Source of the DNA: an uncultured Collinsella sp.
Lineage (GTDB): Bacteria > Actinomycetota > Coriobacteriia > Coriobacteriales > Coriobacteriaceae
Direction: 5' to 3'
Assembly: GCA_937950415.1 (NCBI GenBank)
Contig: CALFDL010000293.1
Location: 1 to 8,465 of the forward strand
Length of the DNA stretch: 8,465 nucleotides
The position numbers and the translations under genes were made by a program. Shown here piece after piece: positions 1 to 4,550 of this stretch; the first letter of the stretch is position 1; each line of letters starts with the position of its first letter. The notes below the pieces were generated by a model, which was not told where the DNA came from, made no database searches, and worked only from the letters and a program-made list of their open reading frames with translations.

Positions 1-51
1 CCGTACGGCATCCACGCCCTGCACGTTCATGTTTTTCGGCGACAGCAGCAC
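1..51 (-). CDS. Possible 5' end of another minus-strand gene (partial)
   Basis: Downstream of the helix-turn-helix gene the minus strand has an open frame that runs off the window edge. It could start at GTG (51-49) or at the in-frame ATG (30-28) and would read MLLSPKNMNVQGVDAVR. The purine-rich CGAGGG before the GTG is only 2-3 bases away, too close to be ideal, and the ATG has no good ribosome binding site. Only 17 codons are visible and I do not recognise the product. From memory, small helix-turn-helix proteins like the neighbour often sit beside a protein kinase gene, but nothing kinase-like can be seen here. Confidence 0.22.
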   Translation of the reverse strand, partial: MLLSPKNMNVQGVDAVR

Positions 52-69
52 TGCCCTCGGCGGCAACCG

Positions 70-492
70 TCAGCTCACCGTTTCCTCGCCAAAGCGATAC
101 AGCTCCTCGTTGACCTTTTGCAAACTGCAACCCCGATCGATACAAAAGATAATGATGGCATCGCGACGGTCCTTGCAGTTGAGCATGTTGGCACCGGCAG
201 CCGTCAGAGCACGGTTGGTCTCCTTGAGCGTCAGCGCCATGGCGAAGGCAATCTGCAGCACTTTATTGCGACTCGGGTGACGTGCTCCGGTAAAGATCTG
301 ATAGCCAAAGGTCTCGTTGAGGTCGGCCATACGCACCACACGCGAACGCTCCAGGCCCTTTTCCTGCAAAAGCTGTTTCAGATACTCCGAAAGCGACGGG
401 GCGGCAAAGTCATGCTCTTTGATATAGCCCTCGATACTCGGGGCGTCGAGCAACTCGTTGAGCAACTCCTCGGTCAGCTTCTTATCGGGCAT
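70..492 (-). CDS. Small XRE-like helix-turn-helix protein
   Basis: A 140-residue soluble protein. Residues about 33-100 look like a lambda-repressor/XRE-type helical DNA-binding region: SLSEYLKQLLQEKGL, then a helix pair around RVVRMADLNETFGYQIFTGA, then RHPSRNKVLQIAFAMALTLKET. The C-terminal part (about 106-137, RRDAIIIFCIDRGCSLQKVN) is a conserved-looking helical tail that I associate with this small family; it is not a classic repressor dimer domain. The start is well supported: GGAGGTGA, a near-perfect anti-16S match, lies 6 bases before the ATG. The gene follows the FxLYD gene by 47 bases with no terminator between, so the two are probably co-transcribed. It could regulate the upstream transporter or a downstream gene outside the window. 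Its DNA target is unknown. Confidence 0.8.
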   Translation of the reverse strand: MPDKKLTEELLNELLDAPSIEGYIKEHDFAAPSLSEYLKQLLQEKGLERSRVVRMADLNETFGYQIFTGARHPSRNKVLQIAFAMALTLKETNRALTAAGANMLNCKDRRDAIIIFCIDRGCSLQKVNEELYRFGEETVS

Positions 493-539
493 ATGGCCTC
501 ACCTCCCCCGGCACATGCGACAAAACGATCCGTATCACG

Positions 540-983
540 CTAGAAGCCGCTCACATCCGAACGTTCCCAGCTGGCAACCTGGTCAGGGGAGGCTGTTCCC
601 AGCGCCTCGAACTTCCAAGAACCGCCCGCCTTTAGATGGCTGGTGTTCGCAAGAGCCGTTCCCACCTGGTTGCCATCAGCATCATACAGAACATACTCGA
701 TCTGAATGTAGCTCTTCTCCTTGTCGGTGTTGTTGGTCAACGTACCCGTGATCTTATAGGTAAACTGATTGGAGGTATCCTCGACTTCATCGACAATCGC
801 ATAGGGCTCCTGCGGCTCTTTTTGCTCCTCGGCCTGCTGGGTCGCCTCGGCGGGCTTTGCCGCATCCCCCGTAGACGAATCGGAAGAGTTACCTCCCATG
901 GACCCCACGGCGCCGATGATAACGAGCACCACGATAACACCGAGGATAATCTTGCCGATCGGTTTCTTTCCCTCTTTTGCCAT
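540..983 (-). CDS. Membrane-anchored FxLYD domain protein
   Basis: A 147-residue protein with a short basic N-terminus (MAKEGKKPIGK), one hydrophobic segment at about residues 11-28 acting as an uncleaved signal anchor, and a low-complexity Ser/Ala/Glu/Gln-rich linker at about 30-60. The extracytoplasmic C-terminal domain (about 61-145) carries the FxLYD signature as YVLYDADGNQVG (97-108), followed by the usual Leu-x-x-Gly and Trp-Lys-Phe-Glu-Ala pattern at 117-127. FxLYD domains are common in Gram-positive surface proteins and their biochemical role is not established. There is no lipobox Cys, so a transmembrane anchor is more likely than a lipoprotein. The start is supported by AGGAAGG 7 bases before the ATG; that ribosome binding site lies inside a long inverted repeat annotated separately. 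Gene order suggests it shares an operon with the helix-turn-helix gene downstream. Confidence 0.85.
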   Translation of the reverse strand: MAKEGKKPIGKIILGVIVVLVIIGAVGSMGGNSSDSSTGDAAKPAEATQQAEEQKEPQEPYAIVDEVEDTSNQFTYKITGTLTNNTDKEKSYIQIEYVLYDADGNQVGTALANTSHLKAGGSWKFEALGTASPDQVASWERSDVSGF

Positions 984-988
984 TATGC

Positions 989-1042
989 ATCCTTCCTACG
1001 ATCCGGCTACCGCGCCGGCACACAGCACATCGTAGGAAGGAT
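989..1042 (-). promoter_or_regulatory. 14-bp perfect inverted repeat covering the FxLYD ribosome binding site
   Basis: ATCCTTCCTACGAT (989-1002) and ATCGTAGGAAGGAT (1029-1042) are exact reverse complements. Between them a second stem, CCGGC (1003-1007) with GCCGG (1014-1018), has a 6-base loop, leaving a 10-base bulge at 1019-1028. In the minus-strand transcript the last arm contains the AGGAAGG ribosome binding site of the FxLYD gene, so the folded RNA would hide it. No U-run follows, so this does not look like an intrinsic terminator. It could be an RNA control element or a DNA operator. Confidence 0.6.
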
Positions 1043-1104
1043 TGAACTCGGATTCATTAGCTGGGAGCTAAGGCCGGCAAATTAGATTGGCGAACGGTCG
1101 AAAT

Positions 1105-2523
1105 CTAACAACGACGACGGGCGCGACCGGTCTCGAGTAACGCGAAGATAAACGAGAGCGCCATCGCACACACCAGGACCACCGTTGCCGACTGAGCACC
1201 GATAGCAGTTGCCTGCGCCATGGCAGCATCGCCGGCACCTGCCTGAGCCGCATTTACGACGGCAGCAATCACGCTCGTGCCGATGGCGCCCGAAAGCTGC
1301 TGCAACGTCGTGAACATGGCATTTCCATCCGGCTTGATCTCGACAGGCAGAAAACGCAGCGCGCATGTCATGTTGTTGCCATACATAAGGCCCTGACCCG
1401 CCGCAAACACCACGTACACCAACGCAAGCTGCATCGTTGTCAAACGAAGAATCAGCGCAGCAAACAGACACGTCGCGAGCAGCGAAAGACCGGAGCCGAG
1501 CATAATGGGAAAGCGGGCGCCGAGTCGATCGAGCAACTGCCCCGAAAACGGAGAGACAACAGCGCCGACCACGCAACCCCACAGCAAGATAGAACCCGCT
1601 TCCGTCTGGCCTGCGCCCGCAACGAGCTGGGCAAAAGACGGCAGCAAAAACGAAAGGCCCAAAACGGTAAACTGCAAAAACACCGCGACACCCAGACCAA
1701 ACACATAGCCGCGATGGCCAAAGATATCCAAGTGAATCAATGGAGCCTCACACGAGCGCTCTCGATACACAAAGAGCGCCAGGAACACGACAAAGGCAAC
1801 GAACAGGCCGAGGATCGCCGGGCTCGTCCAGCCGATATTCGCCCCCTCATCGACAACAAACACCAAGCACGTAAACGAGGCGGCTAGGCATAGCCAACCC
1901 GGAAAATCAAACGATTCGCGGGAGACCTCGTGGCTTTGGCGAATTGAAGAAATTCCCAGCACGAACGCCACGAGCAGCAGCGGGAGCAGCGCGGCAAAAA
2001 TCGCGCGCCAGCCAAAGGTCTCGGACAGCCAGCCGCCAACCGAAGGACCGACCGCGGGCGCAACCGCCGTGACCAGCGAACCGATGCCCATCATGAGGCC
2101 CAAACGCTCCTGCGGGGCTTGCTCGGTAATGATGTTGAACATAAGCGGCAGCGCGACGCCTGTGCCAATTCCCTCGAGCACGCGTCCCAGCAAAAGTGCT
2201 GGGAATACCTGGGCCGTCATGCCGCACGCAATGCCCGCGATGTAGAACACCATGGCAAAGCAAAAGACGTGCTTGGTCTTAAACCGTCGGTTTAGATAGC
2301 CCGATATGGGGACAACGCCCGCCAATACCAGCAGATATGCCGTCGTCAGCCATTGGACGGTTGCGGTATTGACCCCAAATTCGCGCATGAGCGTCGGGAA
2401 CGTCACATTCATCGCCGTCTCAACGCACACGCCCGAAAATGACATGATGCCCGTCGCCACAATGGATAGCACGAGCCCGGCATCGAGCTTGCGCTCGAAC
2501 GCATTGCTTCTATTCTCTTGCAT
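1105..2523 (-). CDS. MFS transporter, DHA2 (EmrB/QacA-like) drug:H+ antiporter
   Basis: A 472-residue integral membrane protein, almost entirely hydrophobic helices, of the size expected for a 14-helix DHA2 exporter. The loop after helix 2 carries a motif A variant, GYLNRRFKTK (75-84), with Asn where Asp is usual. Helix 4 has the drug-transporter GRVLEGIGTG motif (113-122). Helix 5 carries the antiporter motif C, APAVGPSVGGWL (155-166). It probably expels toxic organic compounds using the proton gradient; the substrate cannot be read from sequence. The frame extends upstream to 2601, but that ATG overlaps the -10 box of a strong promoter, and the residues before MQENRSN do not look like transporter sequence. 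I therefore chose the ATG at 2523, preceded by a GGAAAG ribosome binding site. It appears to have its own promoter and operator-like palindrome. Confidence 0.9.
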   Translation of the reverse strand: MQENRSNAFERKLDAGLVLSIVATGIMSFSGVCVETAMNVTFPTLMREFGVNTATVQWLTTAYLLVLAGVVPISGYLNRRFKTKHVFCFAMVFYIAGIACGMTAQVFPALLLGRVLEGIGTGVALPLMFNIITEQAPQERLGLMMGIGSLVTAVAPAVGPSVGGWLSETFGWRAIFAALLPLLLVAFVLGISSIRQSHEVSRESFDFPGWLCLAASFTCLVFVVDEGANIGWTSPAILGLFVAFVVFLALFVYRERSCEAPLIHLDIFGHRGYVFGLGVAVFLQFTVLGLSFLLPSFAQLVAGAGQTEAGSILLWGCVVGAVVSPFSGQLLDRLGARFPIMLGSGLSLLATCLFAALILRLTTMQLALVYVVFAAGQGLMYGNNMTCALRFLPVEIKPDGNAMFTTLQQLSGAIGTSVIAAVVNAAQAGAGDAAMAQATAIGAQSATVVLVCAMALSFIFALLETGRARRRC

Positions 2524-2567
2524 ACTTTTTTCTTTCCATACTCGGAGATGCCCTGCGCACAGAACAT

Positions 2568-2597
2568 GTGGCCGAAGATGTCTCTGGATTCGGCCAC
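2568..2597 (-). promoter_or_regulatory. 9-bp perfect stem-loop at the 5' end of the transporter mRNA
   Basis: GTGGCCGAA (2568-2576) and TTCGGCCAC (2589-2597) are exact reverse complements around a 12-base loop. With the promoter predicted just upstream, transcription would start at about 2595, so this hairpin would form the very 5' end of the message, about 45 bases before the start codon. It may stabilise the mRNA, be part of a translational control leader, or be a second DNA operator. No U-run follows it. Confidence 0.45.
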
Positions 2598-2601
2598 GCA
2601 C

Positions 2602-2629
2602 ATTGTACGGACATTCAATTGAATGTCAA
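2602..2629 (-). promoter_or_regulatory. Strong sigma-A-type promoter of the MFS gene
   Basis: On the minus strand a perfect -35 box TTGACA (plus coordinates 2624-2629) is followed by a 16-base spacer and TACAAT (2602-2607), a five-of-six match to the -10 consensus. Transcription would begin near 2595, giving a leader of about 70 bases before the ATG at 2523. It lies between the small membrane protein gene and the transporter, so the transporter can be expressed separately from the amidohydrolase unit. Confidence 0.7.
2610..2627. promoter_or_regulatory. 18-bp perfect palindrome overlapping the MFS promoter (putative operator)
   Basis: GACATTCAATTGAATGTC is an exact palindrome. It covers four bases of the -35 box and 14 of the 16 spacer bases of the transporter promoter, the position expected for a repressor site of the TetR or MarR kind, which often control efflux pumps. 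No TetR or MarR gene is in the window, so the regulator is either elsewhere or a different type of protein such as the nearby helix-turn-helix gene product. Confidence 0.6.
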
Positions 2630-2658
2630 ACGCAAAGCCGAAGACTAAAACGCAGGGT

Positions 2659-2982
2659 CTACCCCACCGTGACGGGCTCTCCGGTAAAAGTGCTGACCAT
2701 CAGCAAAACAAAGAACACAAGATAGCTGATGCTCAACAGGTAGGCGATGACCAAAAAGATGATCCATCCAACATTGGTCTTGCCATCGGCACGACGCTGC
2801 TCGCGGCAGCGATAGAGCCAGATTGTCACACCAGCGGCAACAATAAGTAGCACGAACGCAGCTGCGGCAAGTCCAGCAAGCGCAAACATCACGCCAATGC
2901 CCACGGCAACGACTGGGAGCAACAACAAGCCGCACCCGCAACCACCCGGACTATATACGGCAGACTGTCGGTGTTGTTTCAT
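2659..2982 (-). CDS. Small membrane protein of unknown function
   Basis: A 107-residue protein I do not recognise. After a short polar N-terminus there is a Gly/Cys cluster (SPGGCGCG, 11-18), then a long Ala/Leu/Val-rich hydrophobic stretch (about 19-57) that is long enough for two helices. A basic loop (RCREQRRADGK, 58-68) and another hydrophobic segment (about 71-98) follow. The start at ATG 2982 is chosen because GGAG lies about 5 bases before it, within the last codons of the amidohydrolase gene. Only two bases separate the upstream stop codon from this start, which strongly suggests translational coupling and a shared transcript. I see no catalytic motif. A role linked to the amidohydrolase is possible from context only. 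Confidence 0.75.
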   Translation of the reverse strand: MKQHRQSAVYSPGGCGCGLLLLPVVAVGIGVMFALAGLAAAAFVLLIVAAGVTIWLYRCREQRRADGKTNVGWIIFLVIAYLLSISYLVFFVLLMVSTFTGEPVTVG

Positions 2983-2984
2983 AA

Positions 2985-4172
2985 TCACTCCACGGCAAGT
3001 AGACATTTGTAGACATCGAGGCCCTTGAGCAGGATTTCCTCGTCAAAGAGCATGGTATCGGTGTGCAGGGCGCTGGTGGCATAGGCGGGACAGCCCTCGT
3101 CGTCACTCGGGTTGTCCTGTCCGGCAGGAGCACCCGTACCCAGCAAGAAAAACACGCCGGGCAAGTGCCGCTGGTAGAAAGCGAAATCCTCGGCAATGAG
3201 CAAGGGCTCGTCTACGAGTTGCAGCTCGGGCAGCACAGGTGCAACGCTGGCAAACAGCTCGGGGTCGTTATCGACTGGCGGATAGCCCTCAGCAAAGTCG
3301 AGATCGTATGTGCAACCCGTTGCGGCGCAGGCCTCGTCCAGCACGCGGCGCACGCCCTCGCGTGCACGGTCGAACATGTTGTCCGTAAACACGCGCAAGC
3401 TGCCGGCGACATGGGCCTCCCCCGCCACTGCATTGCAGACGGTGCCCGCCTGCAGCAGACCGAACTTGCCAATGCAGGGTTCATCGGCACCCAGCTCGTC
3501 CATGAGCTCGCGCTCGGCAACCAAGAACTTGGCAGCCGCCAGCGCCGCATCGTGCGACTCCTCGACCGGAACGCCATAGGTCTTAGCGATATGGATGCTC
3601 GTCCCGTGAATATGAATGTGTGTCTCACTCGAACGCGCCAGCAGCGGGCCGGAACAGCTCGCCAACGTGCCGGCGGGCAGATCGGGCCACACGTGGAAGC
3701 CGAAGATGCGATCCGCCCCGTAGCGCTCGAACACGCCGCTCTCGCACACCGTCTTGGCACCACCAGTCGTCTCCTCGGCCGGCTGGAACACAAAGAGTAC
3801 GTTGCGCCTAATGGCGCCCGGATGCTCGCGAATCGTACGGTCGACATACGTCGCGGCGGCAAGCGCCATGGCCATGTGTCCGTCATGTCCGCAAGCGTGC
3901 ATCTTGCCGGGATGGGTCGAGGCAAAGGCCGCTCCCGTCGCCTCCGCGATGGGCAGCGCATCCATATCGGCGCGAATCGCCGTGGCATGCGCGGCATCAA
4001 CGCCGGCGTCGAAGAAAGCACAGACGCAGCTGGGGCACGGATGGGTTACTTCGCAGGTGAGCGGTGCCAGCACGCCCTCGATATAGGCGATAGTCTGCGG
4101 AAGATCGAAATCGAGCTCCGGAATGCGATGGAGATCGCGGCGATAGCGACGGAGTTCTTGGAGCTCGGTCAT
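2985..4172 (-). CDS. M20D-family metallo-amidohydrolase, candidate N-acetyl-DAP deacetylase
   Basis: A 395-residue cytoplasmic protein of the M20D peptidase / N-acyl-amino-acid amidohydrolase family. It opens with LRRYRRDLHRIPELDF (7-22), typical of the family. Metal and catalytic residues are visible: MHACGHD (91-97, Cys94 and His96), FVFQPAEE (127-134, Glu133/Glu134), FGFHVWP (157-163, His160), AEDFAFY (327-333) and ALHTDT (368-373, His370). The lid-domain motif that is often GKGGHxAxPH is here GTSIHIAK (190-197); the His (194) is kept. It is divergent from a DAP operon that uses the acetylase DapH. That pathway needs an M20D N-acetyl-LL-DAP deacetylase (YkuR/DapL in Bacillus subtilis), so this is the natural candidate, though hippurate-hydrolase-like or other N-acyl substrates remain possible. 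The frame opens at 4256, but ATG 4172 has AAGGGA 6 bases upstream and matches the family N-terminus. Confidence 0.9.
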   Translation of the reverse strand: MTELQELRRYRRDLHRIPELDFDLPQTIAYIEGVLAPLTCEVTHPCPSCVCAFFDAGVDAAHATAIRADMDALPIAEATGAAFASTHPGKMHACGHDGHMAMALAAATYVDRTIREHPGAIRRNVLFVFQPAEETTGGAKTVCESGVFERYGADRIFGFHVWPDLPAGTLASCSGPLLARSSETHIHIHGTSIHIAKTYGVPVEESHDAALAAAKFLVAERELMDELGADEPCIGKFGLLQAGTVCNAVAGEAHVAGSLRVFTDNMFDRAREGVRRVLDEACAATGCTYDLDFAEGYPPVDNDPELFASVAPVLPELQLVDEPLLIAEDFAFYQRHLPGVFFLLGTGAPAGQDNPSDDEGCPAYATSALHTDTMLFDEEILLKGLDVYKCLLAVE

Positions 4173-4265
4173 AGAGAATCCCTTCGTAAGGCACATCTGT
4201 TGCAACTTATTGTGATACAGGATTGTGGCGCACATGTTTCCAGCATATCCCTGCATTTTTTAAAC

Positions 4266-4294
4266 GTTATATACGAATACTCTTGTTTGCTAAA
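4266..4294 (-). promoter_or_regulatory. Probable promoter of the M20D amidohydrolase
   Basis: On the minus strand TATAAC (plus 4266-4271), a five-of-six -10 match, lies 17 bases downstream of a weak -35-like TTTAGC (4289-4294). Transcription would start near 4259, giving a leader of about 87 bases before the ATG at 4172. Its -35 box abuts that of the divergent lysine promoter. The call rests mainly on the -10 box. Confidence 0.42.
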
Positions 4295-4311
4295 GTGCAA
4301 CGTGGTAGGGT
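4283..4311 (+). promoter_or_regulatory. Probable promoter of the lysine operon
   Basis: TTGTTT (4283-4288) and TAGGGT (4306-4311) are spaced by 17 bases. The predicted transcript start, about 4317-4319, is only a few bases before the riboswitch aptamer, as expected. The -10 box is a weak match. The inverted repeat GTGGTA (4302-4307) / TACCAC (4315-4320) overlaps it and could be a regulator site or a chance pairing. Confidence 0.42.
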
Positions 4312-4322
4312 CGTTACCACTT

Positions 4323-4479
4323 GATAGAGGCGCGGGCACGAAGAACCGCGGGCGAGCCGGCAGGCTTTGACCCCGTGGGGAGGCGAAACCCGCCGAACTG
4401 GGCTTTTCGGGCACGAACAACCTGGTGGGCCTGTGGGAAACACCCACAGGACTGTCTGCAGCAATGCGGGAGCGCTATC
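4323..4479 (+). ncRNA. Lysine (L-box) riboswitch aptamer
   Basis: The segment carries the sequence landmarks of the L-box. It opens with GATAGAGGCGCGG (from 4323). AGAACCGCG follows in the P2 region, then GGGGAGGCGAAACCCGCCGAA (about 4377-4397), close to the conserved core before P3. The P4 hairpin CCTGTGGG/CCCACAGG (4430-4437 and 4443-4450) follows, then ACTGTCTGCAGCAATGCGGG (4451-4470), and it closes with GCGCTATC. P1 forms between GATAG (4323-4327) and CTATC (4475-4479). The layout matches the known lysC leader of Bacillus subtilis, where the aptamer likewise opens with GATAGAGG and closes with GGCTATC. It binds lysine and normally turns lysine genes down when lysine is plentiful, which fits its place just upstream of lysA-dapA. 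Confidence 0.93.
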
Positions 4480-4540
4480 CGGACATTGGGTCCACACTAT
4501 GCGGATTCGATGCGCAGATGGCGCCGTCTGGATAGCGAGG
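4473..4540 (+). promoter_or_regulatory. Riboswitch expression platform: 12-bp alternative stem next to the lysA ribosome binding site
   Basis: Bases 4473-4484 (CGCTATCCGGAC) can pair with 4526-4537 (GTCTGGATAGCG) through 12 consecutive pairs, one of them G-U. The left arm contains the 3' strand of aptamer stem P1, so this stem and the lysine-bound aptamer exclude each other. The right arm ends at the first G of the lysA ribosome binding site GAGG (4537-4540), 10 bases before the ATG. A competing hairpin, CAGATG/CGTCTG with loop GCGC (4515-4530), can form when the long stem is broken. No U-run is present, so intrinsic termination is unlikely. Confidence 0.6.
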
Positions 4541-4550
4541 TTTACGGGAC

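Noticed and set aside
1057..1071. TTAGCT-GGG-AGCTAA small hairpin after the transporter gene as a terminator
   Set aside because: Six weak pairs with a 3-base loop and no U-run on the minus strand do not support an intrinsic terminator.
2524..2601. Upstream ATG (2601) as the transporter start
   Set aside because: That ATG lies in or next to the -10 box of the predicted promoter, and the extra 26 residues are arginine/histidine-rich and unlike transporter N-termini.
2409..2618. Out-of-frame 69-codon ORF as a leader peptide of the transporter
   Set aside because: Its start lies upstream of the predicted transcript start, and it overlaps the transporter coding region deeply with no ribosome binding site for an internal Met.
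4173..4256. Upstream ATG (4256) as the amidohydrolase start
   Set aside because: The predicted transcript starts near 4259, leaving no room for a ribosome binding site, whereas the ATG at 4172 has AAGGGA and matches the family N-terminus.
3063..4370. Long plus-strand open frame (435 codons) opposite the amidohydrolase
   Set aside because: It is a shadow of the amidohydrolase gene in GC-rich sequence. The minus frame has clear M20D catalytic motifs; the plus frame has no recognisable domain and runs into the riboswitch.
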